Positions 39,424 through 48,462 of a stretch of 64,000 bases of DNA are shown here, piece after piece (the stretch's first letter is position 1; each line of letters starts with the position of its first letter). Below the pieces are notes generated by a model. It did no database searches and was not told where the DNA came from. It saw only the letters and a program-made list of their open reading frames with translations. Source of the DNA: Candidatus Obscuribacterales bacterium (GTDB lineage: Bacteria > Cyanobacteriota > Vampirovibrionia > Obscuribacterales > Obscuribacteraceae). Made by a program: the position numbers and the translations under genes. The DNA lies in the NCBI GenBank assembly GCA_019747875.1, contig JAIEQI010000126.1, positions 62,001 to 126,000 on the forward strand. Direction: 5' to 3'.

Positions 39424-41139
39424 ATGAGCAGCGAAGCCCTTAACACTACGGTCGATCTTGGCGAGAAGCGTGGAGCTTTCTATGTACTTGAAGAGAACAA
39501 GCGCCTTTCCGAATCTAAGATTTGGTCGCTTCTAGAACAGTATTATGAGAACGCCAGCATATCTGCTTGGAACGAAATTCCGTTTTATCCGACGAGCAAC
39601 CCGTTCATAGCTGAGACATATGCTGAGTTAATTCTGGCCTTTTTGCGAGACTATTTCTCAAAACTTGATTTGAGCAAGCCGGTTTATATAGTGGAAATGG
39701 CAGCAGGGAGCGGATGCTTCAGTTTCTATCTTATGAAAGAGCTTTCTAGGCTCTTGGAATATTTTTCGGCGCTGAAACAAGTTGATCTGCGTTACGTGAT
39801 GGCTGACTTCACCGTCAACAATGTTCGCAGCTGGATGGCTAACGAGAAGCTGAGACCTTTCGCGGAAAGAGGGCTTTTGCATTTTGGTCTTTTTAGACCT
39901 GAAACTGATAAAGCCATTAGAAAGTGCGCTTTGAGGGAACTTGAATCCGAAGGCGATGAGTCTGTAGATCTGACCGTGTCGTCCGATGAGATCCTGCTTG
40001 AAGCGGGCATGAGCACGAATCCGGTGATTGCAATCGCCAATTACTTCTTCGATTCAATAAAACAAGACGCATTCCAGATTCACTCAAACCAGCTTAAGGA
40101 AGTGCTTCAAAGCTTCCACTATGTGCCGAATCCAAAGGCACCGGATCTTCTAAAATTCGATGATTTAATTAAGTCCGAATCTTGCAGAGATGCGTCCTTC
40201 GACTATTATGGCGATTCCCGCTTGAACGCGGTATTGAAGAGTTACCAGGCTGAATACGAAAATGCATCAATCTTGTTTCCGCTGGGAGCGTTTAACTGCA
40301 TCTCCAATCTGCTTGAGATTTCCGATAACAGCCTTGTTTTGCTCTCTTCGGACAAGGGCTTTGTTGATGCCGCTTATATTGACGGCTTACGAGAGCAACC
40401 GTTCTTGCCGCATCATGGAGTATTCTCTTATTCCGTGAACTATGATGCGATTGACCGCTTCTTTACTGAACTCGGCGGTCAGACCATGCTTACCAGTGAC
40501 GATAATTTGTCGATTGCGACTGCCCTGAGCATTCTTGTGAAGGATCAGCAAACGACGAGTTTAGAGCAAACGAACTATGTATTTGGCGAGCGTGTCGATC
40601 GCCACAATACGTGCAATTACTTGTATTTCCTGCAGGATCTCTTAACTGAGGTCGAGGCATCAAAGTCAGAGAAATCGTCGGAAATCCTGCGTGCCTGCAT
40701 GGGGTACATTCAATTGTGCAACTACGATCCAGTCGTTTTTTGCCTGGCAGCGCCACGAATCTACATGTCGCTAGAAGGGCTGAATGTGTTGCAGGAGAAA
40801 CGGTTGCTCGAAATAATTGATGCCGTTCGCGATAATTTCTACTCGGTGCAGCAACAATATGATGTCTTTTATTGGATCGGAAGAATTTACTACGGGTTGA
40901 ATCGTGTAGAGCCTGCTCTTGCGGCGTTCTCTGATTCATTGCTCACGTTCGGTGCGAGCAGCTCTTCTACTTACTACATGGCCGCTTGTTACGAAGTCAA
41001 AAAGGATTTTGAATCCGCACTGAGATACTACAACGACACCCTTGAATTAGAGCCTGGCTGCAAATTCACTCTGGAAGGAATAAGCAGAGTAAAAACAGCA
41101 ATCACATCGCCAGCAGAGAAGAAAGCAAATCCCTCTTAG
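39424..41139 (+). CDS. SAM-dependent methyltransferase-like protein with C-terminal TPR-like region
   Basis: VYIVEMAAGSGCFSFYLMKELSRLLEYF resembles motif I; DLRYVMADFTVNNVRSW; C-terminal FYWIGRIYYGLNRVEPALAAFSDSL and ALRYYNDTLELEPGCKFTLEGISRV are TPR-like. Confidence 0.6.
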   Translation: MSSEALNTTVDLGEKRGAFYVLEENKRLSESKIWSLLEQYYENASISAWNEIPFYPTSNPFIAETYAELILAFLRDYFSKLDLSKPVYIVEMAAGSGCFSFYLMKELSRLLEYFSALKQVDLRYVMADFTVNNVRSWMANEKLRPFAERGLLHFGLFRPETDKAIRKCALRELESEGDESVDLTVSSDEILLEAGMSTNPVIAIANYFFDSIKQDAFQIHSNQLKEVLQSFHYVPNPKAPDLLKFDDLIKSESCRDASFDYYGDSRLNAVLKSYQAEYENASILFPLGAFNCISNLLEISDNSLVLLSSDKGFVDAAYIDGLREQPFLPHHGVFSYSVNYDAIDRFFTELGGQTMLTSDDNLSIATALSILVKDQQTTSLEQTNYVFGERVDRHNTCNYLYFLQDLLTEVEASKSEKSSEILRACMGYIQLCNYDPVVFCLAAPRIYMSLEGLNVLQEKRLLEIIDAVRDNFYSVQQQYDVFYWIGRIYYGLNRVEPALAAFSDSLLTFGASSSSTYYMAACYEVKKDFESALRYYNDTLELEPGCKFTLEGISRVKTAITSPAEKKANPS

Positions 41140-41191
41140 GCGGCGACGAATGGCATCGCCCGAAGATCCTTTTAGTCTTAGCCACTGGCAC

Positions 41192-41231
41192 TGGTTCGAT
41201 CCCGGGAGCGCCGGCATCCTGCCGGCTTCTA
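41192..41231. repeat. Interspersed element copy 1: CTGGTTCGATCCCGGGAGCGCCGGCATCCTGCCGGCTTCT
   Basis: Near-identical to copy at 41553-41592; contains GCCGGCATCCTGCCGGC hairpin. Confidence 0.75.
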
Positions 41232-41239
41232 ATTAATAC

Positions 41240-41274
41240 CCGTTCCAATCAGAGAATTACAGGAACGGTTTTTT
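41240..41274 (+). terminator. Intrinsic terminator for the methyltransferase-TPR gene
   Basis: CCGTTCC-N15-GGAACGG followed by TTTTTT. Confidence 0.75.
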
Positions 41275-41282
41275 GACCAGTG

Positions 41283-41453
41283 TCAAAAGTGCCGTCTGAT
41301 CATCGAATATCCGTATGGATGATCGTGATGCCTCTGTGCCACTTCAGGGGAGTGAAGCACGAACGCATCCCAGTAGAGCTGCGGCACAATGAACATGGCG
41401 GCAACGAAGATCAGAACTATTGCGATTGGTCGCGTGATGTGTAGGACGTTCAT
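41283..41453 (-). CDS. Small membrane/secreted peptide A, 56 aa
   Basis: MNVLHITRPIAIVLIFVAAMFIVPQLYWDAFVLHSPEVAQRHHDHPYGYSMIRRHF; GGAGC RBS-like upstream; paralogous to the 41618..41770 peptide. The ORF track starts further upstream at 41690. Confidence 0.6.
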   Translation of the reverse strand: MNVLHITRPIAIVLIFVAAMFIVPQLYWDAFVLHSPEVAQRHHDHPYGYSMIRRHF

Positions 41454-41552
41454 TTCTCTTTGCTCCGAATTCGTTTCAGTAACCCTATCAATGTATATCC
41501 GTCGCGTGCAGAATATGTGAGCATCGGTTTTCTGCTTTTTGCCGCTTTGTGG

Positions 41553-41592
41553 CTGGTTCGATCCCGGGAGCGCCGGCATCTTGCCGGCTTCT
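41553..41592. repeat. Interspersed element copy 2: CTGGTTCGATCCCGGGAGCGCCGGCATCTTGCCGGCTTCT
   Basis: One-base difference from copy 1 over about 40 nt. Confidence 0.75.
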
Positions 41593-41617
41593 GACTTAAC
41601 GAATGTTCTTCGCGATG

Positions 41618-41770
41618 TTAATGAATAGAAGGTAGCTGCCTGACATGCGCTATGGTCGGTTGCGATCCGGTTGCATCTTGATCCCAGCACAAAGCCGGCA
41701 TTATCAACAAGACGGCAGCAAATACCAGCACCGAGAGTGCGATGGGGCGAGCAATGTTTAGCATGTTCAT
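41618..41770 (-). CDS. Small membrane/secreted peptide B, 50 aa (not in ORF track)
   Basis: Reads MNMLNIARPIALSVLVFAAVLLIMPALCWDQDATGSQPTIAHVRQLPSIH*; preceded by GGAG-type RBS; shares MN.L.I.RPIA....FAA....P.L.WD with peptide A allowing small shifts. Confidence 0.55.
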   Translation of the reverse strand: MNMLNIARPIALSVLVFAAVLLIMPALCWDQDATGSQPTIAHVRQLPSIH

Positions 41771-41840
41771 TTTCCTGGCTCCGTGCTCTCCTAACGATAC
41801 TAATCTATCGCCGTATCGTGCGGAATCTGTGAGCAGGACG

Positions 41841-42308
41841 CTAGTTCTTGCAAAAGCGTACCAACACGACTTCTATCGGAAACTCATTTCTCTTAAGCGC
41901 CTCGAGCATCAGCTCTTCCGCCTGCTGGGAGTTGAATCCGCCAGTACCAGCTCCCAGGAGCGGAAATGCAATCGACTTGATGTTGTTGTCCTTTGCTAGT
42001 TGCATGGCGTTCACAACCGAGTTGTAGATCGAATCTCGCGTGGCGCACCAAATGTAATTTATTGACGCCACGTGAATAATACATTTGAACGGCAGTCGCC
42101 CGGCGGAACTCATTACTGCGGTCCCTGGTTTAAGCACACCTTTTCCGGCAATTTCGTTAAAGGGAGCATAGCCAGCGCGCTTCTTTATAGCTCCGGAAAC
42201 TCCGTGCGGAATGAGCAGCCACCACGGAATTATTTGTGTATTCCAAGCATTAACGATGCACTCAGTTTTTTGATCTAATAAATCGCCATCAACGATTTTG
42301 ATATCCAT
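41841..42308 (-). CDS. Macro-domain (ADP-ribose-binding / deacetylase-like) protein
   Basis: IKIVDGDLLDQKTECIVNAWN...HGVSGAIKKRAG...IAFPLLGAGTGGFNSQQAEELMLEAL. Confidence 0.9.
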   Translation of the reverse strand: MDIKIVDGDLLDQKTECIVNAWNTQIIPWWLLIPHGVSGAIKKRAGYAPFNEIAGKGVLKPGTAVMSSAGRLPFKCIIHVASINYIWCATRDSIYNSVVNAMQLAKDNNIKSIAFPLLGAGTGGFNSQQAEELMLEALKRNEFPIEVVLVRFCKN

Positions 42309-42375
42309 GCTTACAGGTCCGCAGAAGTCGCTGCACTAGAATACCAAACACAATGCATTATTGCTCCAAAGAACA

Positions 42376-42404
42376 ACCTCAGCAGTGGTTTAAACTGCTG
42401 AGGT
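42376..42404. terminator. Perfect 11-bp hairpin ACCTCAGCAGT-N7-ACTGCTGAGGT
   Basis: Direct reading; lies downstream of deaminase copy 1 on the minus strand. Confidence 0.5.
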
Positions 42405-42543
42405 CAATTCGGTTCGGGTAGATTGGGCTGGTGATTGAATAATAGGAGAAACTTGTGGCAAGAGTGTACCTCTTGAAAAATTACTGCAGCAAACGGGAAA
42501 GCCGACGATTTGCCGGCTTTCTTGAGATCGAATCTCAGCTTGC

Positions 42544-43356
42544 TTAGTACTTGTTGGCGCCACTGCGTTTGTAGTGGTTGAACGCGTCGAGCGAGTTGTC
42601 CACGGTGCACTGGTAGCAGAATGAACCCATTTTCTTGCGGTCAACATAGTTGAGCGAGATTTCAGCGTAGATGGGCTCATCAGAGAAGCCGACACCTTGG
42701 TTGGCTGCATCATATACGGTGGCAGCGAAGAAGATGTGGTCTATTCTTGCCCAGCGTGTAGCGGCATAGCACATCGGGCATGGTTCAGCCGAGGTGTAGA
42801 GCTCGCAGTGGCTGGTTGCACCTTGTTGTTCGAGCTTGAGATTTGGATCATCCTTGCGGATCTTGCCGAGATCGATAACACCGAGTTCCTGGCATGCTTG
42901 GCGGATAGCTGTAACTTCACCGTGAGCGGTTGGGTCAGCCCATTCAGTAACACGATTCCAGGAAACCCAGTAGCGGATAACGCGATTGGTTTCATCATCG
43001 ATTTGGACAATGACGGTGCTGAAGGGACCGCCGCCTGATTGAACAGAAGCAAGAGCTTCAGAACAAGCTAATTTCATCCACTTGTTACCGATGACCTCAA
43101 CACCAGCATACTTCAAGCTTGGTTTGATATTTGAGGTTTGTGCCGGAACGCGGATGGCGTCTTTTTCCGGAAGAGGAGATTCATTGACGTAACCACTCCA
43201 GGGTTGCAGATAAGTGAAGGGATTTTCAATGACAAGGTTCTCAGTCGGTCTTTCGTAAGGTTCATCAGCCGCAAATGCAGTGAGCGGGTGAACTTCAGGA
43301 TCGTATTGGACTCCGAAGAATTGCAGATTCTTTTTGGTTGCTACGATATTAGTCAT
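42544..43356 (-). CDS. Guanine-deaminase-like (CMP/dCMP deaminase superfamily) protein, copy 1
   Basis: HGEVTAIRQACQELG and TSAEPCPMCYAATRWARIDHIFFAATVYDAANQGVGFSDEPIYAEI match the zinc-site layout of GuaD-type deaminases. ATG at 43356 has a GAGG RBS; the ORF track's 43548 start is unlikely. Confidence 0.88.
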   Translation of the reverse strand: MTNIVATKKNLQFFGVQYDPEVHPLTAFAADEPYERPTENLVIENPFTYLQPWSGYVNESPLPEKDAIRVPAQTSNIKPSLKYAGVEVIGNKWMKLACSEALASVQSGGGPFSTVIVQIDDETNRVIRYWVSWNRVTEWADPTAHGEVTAIRQACQELGVIDLGKIRKDDPNLKLEQQGATSHCELYTSAEPCPMCYAATRWARIDHIFFAATVYDAANQGVGFSDEPIYAEISLNYVDRKKMGSFCYQCTVDNSLDAFNHYKRSGANKY

Positions 43357-43657
43357 GATGTATTCCTCTTTTTGCCTTGGCGACTTACTCAGGTCGCTGG
43401 TTTGTTTGTGCTTTCCATGGCTTGAATAGTAACGATCATTTGTGAGTCCGCTGTGAGGATTTGAAAATAGTTGTGCAAAAATTGTGAGAATCGCCAAAGT
43501 GAAGATCGGCTTACTGCGTGCTCCGGCAGGTAACGAATAGTCATACAAGGCCCCAATAGTTTAAGAGAAATCACATGCGGATCACATGCACGGATGATAT
43601 GTTGCCCGAAAAAACTGATTACGTTGTAGGATAGATATCTTTTAGGAGGGCGCTGCC

Positions 43658-44476
43658 ATGCGGTCACTCATAGTATCGGTGTGGTCATTTGTAGTATGTT
43701 CATTGTCATGTTTTTGCTTCTCCCAATTAGCGTTTGCTCAAGATATCAAAGCTGGAGACCGTGTTGCTTGGGTCGTTGATGGAGCAGTTTATAAGCGGGG
43801 TGTGGTGCAGTCAGTTCCCCGCAAGGACTACTACACCATTCAATTCGATGACGACACTCCAGGTCTGTCAGGAACGACAATTATCTCTAAACCAGGATCC
43901 GAGATAGTTTCAGAAGCAGCAGTGAAATCAACGGAAAATCAATCATTAGTTCCACCTACTTCAGCGTCAGGCACAAACTCCAATAGCTCCCAAATTGCTG
44001 GTCGCATTCCGAGTTCCATATCTCCTGCCACAGCACGCCGAAATATGCCTTCGGGATTGGCTGAAACGACAGGGAAAGTTGGAGGAATAGCCTCATGCAA
44101 TTGTGTTCCAAATCCGCACATTAATTCGTCAGGATGGCCGGCAAATGCCGACACTTTTAGCAAAGTGATCAAAGCAAAATACGAAGTCGAAGAGGGATCT
44201 TTTCAATATAAACAGGGGTGCACAATTGATCGCATTCAAGTCGGCTCTCCGTACACATGGAAACCGACAGATACGCAGTTTTTAGCTGCAGCCAATGTGC
44301 AAGCTTATCCCGTTACGGTCGATTTCACTACCTGCAAAGACGGCAAGGGCCAGGTAACAGTGTCTACCGGGAAAAATTATCGCTTCACGCTTTATCGCAA
44401 TCCGGCAAGAAACAATGAATGGGATGCGTCCCTAATGCAGCAAGGGAGCTATACTCTTAAGGATCTTGCTAAATAA
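43658..44476 (+). CDS. Secreted protein with Tudor/SH3-like N-terminal module
   Basis: Signal peptide MRSLIVSVWSFVVCSLSCFCFSQLAFAQ, then IKAGDRVAWVVDGAVYKRGVVQSVPRKDYYTIQFDDDTPG; C-terminal VEEGSFQYKQGCTIDRIQVGSPYTWKP. Confidence 0.65.
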   Translation: MRSLIVSVWSFVVCSLSCFCFSQLAFAQDIKAGDRVAWVVDGAVYKRGVVQSVPRKDYYTIQFDDDTPGLSGTTIISKPGSEIVSEAAVKSTENQSLVPPTSASGTNSNSSQIAGRIPSSISPATARRNMPSGLAETTGKVGGIASCNCVPNPHINSSGWPANADTFSKVIKAKYEVEEGSFQYKQGCTIDRIQVGSPYTWKPTDTQFLAAANVQAYPVTVDFTTCKDGKGQVTVSTGKNYRFTLYRNPARNNEWDASLMQQGSYTLKDLAK

Positions 44477-44642
44477 AAACGTGTTAGGCGTGCTTATCTG
44501 CTAACAAAAATTGCTGCGATCATAACGCCCGTAGAAAGAACCAGCAACTTTAGGAGATCGCGGCATGTTGGGCTCACGACGGCTGTGATACTGGACCTTT
44601 TTCCAAATTGTGGGAAACCGTCTGAATCCAGGATATTGGGGT

Positions 44643-44672
44643 AAAAAAAAGCCGGCGGTGAGCCGGCTTTCT
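44643..44672 (-). terminator. Intrinsic terminator of deaminase copy 2
   Basis: AAAAAAAAGCCGGCggtgAGCCGGCTTT on +; on the minus strand a GC stem followed by T8. Confidence 0.85.
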
Positions 44673-44693
44673 TGGGATCGAGTCTCAGCTCGC

Positions 44694-45506
44694 TTAGTAT
44701 TTGTTGGCGCCACTGCGTTTGTAGTGGTTGAACGCGTCGAGCGAGTTGTCCACGGTGCACTGGTAGCAGAATGAACCCATTTTCTTGCGGTCAACATAGT
44801 TGAGCGAGATTTCAGCGTAGATGGGCTCATCAGAGAAGCCGACACCTTGGTTGGCTGCATCATATACGGTGGCAGCGAAGAAGATGTGGTCTATTCTTGC
44901 CCAGCGTGTAGCGGCATAGCACATCGGGCATGGTTCAGCCGAGGTGTAGAGCTCGCAGTGGCTGGTTGCACCTTGTTGTTCGAGCTTGAGATTTGGATCA
45001 TCCTTGCGGATCTTGCCGAGATCGATAACACCGAGTTCCTGGCATGCTTGGCGGATAGCTGTAACTTCACCGTGAGCGGTTGGGTCAGCCCATTCAGTAA
45101 CACGATTCCAGGAAACCCAGTAGCGGATAACGCGATTGGTTTCATCATCGATTTGGACAATGACGGTGCTGAAGGGACCGCCGCCTGATTGAACAGAAGC
45201 AAGAGCTTCAGAACAAGCTAATTTCATCCACTTGTTACCGATGACCTCAACACCAGCATACTTCAAGCTTGGTTTGATATTTGAGGTTTGTGCCGGAACG
45301 CGGATGGCGTCTTTTTCCGGAAGAGGAGATTCATTGACGTAACCACTCCAGGGTTGCAGATAAGTGAAGGGATTTTCAATGACAAGGTTCTCAGTCGGTC
45401 TTTCGTAAGGTTCATCAGCCGCAAATGCAGTGAGCGGGTGAACTTCAGGATCGTATTGGACTCCGAAGAATTGCAGATTCTTTTTGGTTGCTACGATGTT
45501 AGTCAT
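44694..45506 (-). CDS. Guanine-deaminase-like protein, copy 2 (protein identical to copy 1)
   Basis: Translation from MTNIVATKKN to SGANKY is the same as copy 1; DNA differs at very few positions. Confidence 0.88.
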   Translation of the reverse strand: MTNIVATKKNLQFFGVQYDPEVHPLTAFAADEPYERPTENLVIENPFTYLQPWSGYVNESPLPEKDAIRVPAQTSNIKPSLKYAGVEVIGNKWMKLACSEALASVQSGGGPFSTVIVQIDDETNRVIRYWVSWNRVTEWADPTAHGEVTAIRQACQELGVIDLGKIRKDDPNLKLEQQGATSHCELYTSAEPCPMCYAATRWARIDHIFFAATVYDAANQGVGFSDEPIYAEISLNYVDRKKMGSFCYQCTVDNSLDAFNHYKRSGANKY

Positions 45507-45692
45507 GATGTATTCCTCTTTTTGCCTTGGCGACTTACTCAGGTCGCTGGTTTGTTTGTGCTTTACATGGCTTGAATAGTAATAGCCACTTGTGAGTCTG
45601 CTGTGAGGAATGGAAATCTTTTTTCTTAAGTTTCGGATCTTTGGTCTTTCGTGACATCTGCGATGAGCTAGTATGTACGGGGATTCTAGATC

Positions 45693-47786
45693 ATGGTGCA
45701 GCGGGGACCTATGGAGCTTGAGAAAGGCCAGCTTTTTCAAGAACAATATCGAATCATCGATGTCGCTGGGCGTGGTGCAAGTGCCGTTGTCTATAAAGCT
45801 TTTGATGAAATACTTCGCAGAGAAGTAGCAATAAAGGTACTGGTAACCAACACTGGTTCGGAATCAGATTTAAAAGCCTTCCTTCGCGAGGCCAAGATCT
45901 TAAGCACCATTGAAGACAAGAATGTCGTTCGCATTTTTCGAATCGGACTAACGGTGGAGCTGTATCCATTCTTCGTTATGGAGTATCTCAGCGGGCAAAC
46001 ATTGCGAGAACGTTTGGTCAGTCAGGCTCCAATAGCTCTTGGACAGGTATTAGAAATCGGGAAAGCAATCTGTGCGGGAATGATTCATTTGGAATCGAAA
46101 AATGTGCTTCATCGAGACCTGAAACCCGAAAATATCTTGCTTGATGAGCTTCATCTGAGCGATTCCAAGATCATGGACTTCGGAATTTCAAAATCGCTTG
46201 ATGATACGCAAACGTTAAACTCGGAACTCGTTGGTACGGCCGCTTACATGAGCCCTGAACAATGTCGGGGGGACGCGCTGAATGTAAGATCCGACATCTA
46301 TTCCTTTTGTTGCATCATATTTGAAGCATTGTGTGGGCAACAAGTGTTTATTGCAAACACACGTGCAGAGATACTTGCAAAACAACTGAGCGAACTCCCG
46401 GATTCTTTGCAGATTCAAAACAAGGATGTATCGGCAAAGACCGAGCAATCTGTAAATGCCTTCTTGCAAAAAGGACTTCAGAAAGATGCAGAGAAACGAC
46501 ATCATTCATTCTCTGATGTTTTGCAGGAACTGGAAAAAATTGAAAAAAGCAGCAGCGCTTCTACGCTTGCCTCAACGTTTGCAAGATCAAACAATCGAAA
46601 AGGAAGTAGGGTTGCCCCTAAAGTCGTTCGAGTTTCTTTGTTTGCGATTCCGCTCGTGGCTGTTGCTCTTTGGCTTGTGGCTGGGCCCAAACATGATGAT
46701 GATAATTACTACCGAAGCGCTGCTTCACCTGAGGACGCCATAAAGTATTTTGACCAGAAGATTGAGACACTGCTGAATGAACGGAATTTTGAGGAAGCCA
46801 ACAATACTATCAATTCAACAGCATACAGCCGACTAAATCTTAAGTGGAGCAAGGATAATCAGCGCGAATTGCTTCGAGACTATTTTACTTTGTATCGAGA
46901 AACCGCCACCGGCGCACCGGGATTGAACCAGCAAACCTACGCCTTGGCGCAGGCTTATTTTGATAACTTGCTAAGTTTTGCAGGGAGCTGGTGCATTAGT
47001 AAGGGCAACGAACCAATGCCCAAAGCCATGGTAGAAGAACTTCAGGTTGTCTCTACTTATCTTCTCAAGAATACAAAAGAAAAGAAGCAGTGGTTGTCCC
47101 TTGCAAAAATCTTTTCCAGGAACTCCCGCGCATTTCCTTCATTAAACTCCAGTACATTCTATGATGCTGCTTTTTTGCGTTTCCAGGCTGAGGAACACTG
47201 TCCTGGAAAATGTGGAGATGATAGCGCTGATTATGGAAAGCATTGCATCGCATTGGTCCGAATGCTCCTTTCCAGCGGGGATCTGGCGGAGTTTCAGCGA
47301 GTTACTGAGATTGTGAAAAAAACAATGCAACGACGAGCACAATTGCGGCATCAGCTTATCCTTCGCCTGATCACTGCCAGAAAGTATGCTTCCGAGGGTC
47401 GCATCGATCTTGCGGAAGAGCAGCAAAAGGAGATTGGCGAACTATGCGATCAGTTCGGTTTCAAACACGTTTTGGAATACGGCTTAAGCAACGAAGAGCT
47501 TAGAGCATTTTGTTCTATGCATGCCGCTATGGGCACTTATTATTGTCGTAATAAGGATATGAAAAAGGCTCGAGTGCAGCTTGACGAGCTTAACAAGGGG
47601 CTTCATGCCTTGCAGGCCACTGAGGCTCTCTATCGCATTACCAACCAGCGATCATCCGACAATAATATGGGACTCCTGGGTGAACTTAAGAATATCCCCT
47701 CTGCGGAACTTTCGGAGCACGGGTTGTCGGAAACATACGACTTTCTTCAGCAGTACCGCTTGCTGTCACGCGAAAGAACAGACTAA
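45693..47786 (+). CDS. Ser/Thr protein kinase with TM helix and C-terminal helical region
   Basis: GRGASAVVYKAFDE; VLHRDLKPENILLDE; IMDFGISKSL; GTAAYMSPEQCRG; TM VSLFAIPLVAVALWLVAG. Start could be 45711. Confidence 0.92.
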   Translation: MVQRGPMELEKGQLFQEQYRIIDVAGRGASAVVYKAFDEILRREVAIKVLVTNTGSESDLKAFLREAKILSTIEDKNVVRIFRIGLTVELYPFFVMEYLSGQTLRERLVSQAPIALGQVLEIGKAICAGMIHLESKNVLHRDLKPENILLDELHLSDSKIMDFGISKSLDDTQTLNSELVGTAAYMSPEQCRGDALNVRSDIYSFCCIIFEALCGQQVFIANTRAEILAKQLSELPDSLQIQNKDVSAKTEQSVNAFLQKGLQKDAEKRHHSFSDVLQELEKIEKSSSASTLASTFARSNNRKGSRVAPKVVRVSLFAIPLVAVALWLVAGPKHDDDNYYRSAASPEDAIKYFDQKIETLLNERNFEEANNTINSTAYSRLNLKWSKDNQRELLRDYFTLYRETATGAPGLNQQTYALAQAYFDNLLSFAGSWCISKGNEPMPKAMVEELQVVSTYLLKNTKEKKQWLSLAKIFSRNSRAFPSLNSSTFYDAAFLRFQAEEHCPGKCGDDSADYGKHCIALVRMLLSSGDLAEFQRVTEIVKKTMQRRAQLRHQLILRLITARKYASEGRIDLAEEQQKEIGELCDQFGFKHVLEYGLSNEELRAFCSMHAAMGTYYCRNKDMKKARVQLDELNKGLHALQATEALYRITNQRSSDNNMGLLGELKNIPSAELSEHGLSETYDFLQQYRLLSRERTD

Positions 47787-47821
47787 TCGCGCTGCTTATG
47801 CAATTCGTGTTGAGAGGTCGG

Positions 47822-48259
47822 CTAGTAGGCTTGTTTAGCTTGTCCTTGAAATAATTGCTCATTGAGCTGTGGTGTGAAGTCGGCGCGCTCATTGAGTGGT
47901 TGAATCTCTTGGCTGATTGGTCCGGCGACAGGGCTGCCTCTCCATCTTCCATCGGCAGTGCGGAATCGAAGATACTCATTTTGTGATTGATGCTGTGACG
48001 GAGCGTGCAGTGCCAGCTGTTTCGAAAGATCATGTTTTAGATCTTGCAACGCCTCATCCCTTATCCCGTGTCGTTCCATCGAATCTATTATGCGGCGTGC
48101 CTTTGCCAGTTCCAAGTCCGTTGAGTGCTGGACAGGAGTTTTATCGGCGGACTTTGATTCATTTGCTTTATATGCAACTTCTGCAGATGCAACTGTTAAT
48201 GCAGTAAATACGCCGGCGTTAGCGATAAGCAGCGCGATTGGCTGAATAAGTGTTCTCAT
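47822..48259 (-). CDS. Hypothetical secreted/membrane-anchored protein, 145 aa
   Basis: Hydrophobic N-terminus MRTLIQPIALLIANAGVFTALTVASAEVAYKA; no family recognised. Confidence 0.5.
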   Translation of the reverse strand: MRTLIQPIALLIANAGVFTALTVASAEVAYKANESKSADKTPVQHSTDLELAKARRIIDSMERHGIRDEALQDLKHDLSKQLALHAPSQHQSQNEYLRFRTADGRWRGSPVAGPISQEIQPLNERADFTPQLNEQLFQGQAKQAY

Positions 48260-48462
48260 AATTACTTCCTCAAGGAGAAACTGTGCGCATCCCTAGTGCG
48301 CACTCTTCGAAAACAACTCGCAAAACCAACTGAGACAGCAATACTGGCTGTCCCTTCCCACATTAGCGTCTATTAACAATATCAAAGGTCTGTCAATTTG
48401 CAATGCATACAAGCTTTGCTTGCATTGGGAAAAGCCCCACTGTTTTGACGAAAAAGTCGATC

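Noticed and set aside
41192-41231. GGTTCGATCCC resembling a tRNA T-loop
   Set aside because: No acceptor, D or anticodon arm around it; it is part of the interspersed element.
42697-45575. Plus-strand and alternative-frame ORFs duplicated over the deaminase genes (e.g. 42697..43038 and 44847..45188)
   Set aside because: Antisense or frame-shifted shadows of the real deaminase genes; duplicated only because the genes are.
42544-45610. Composite transposon bounded by the two deaminase copies
   Set aside because: No transposase, terminal inverted repeats or target-site duplication seen; simple duplication or conversion explains it.
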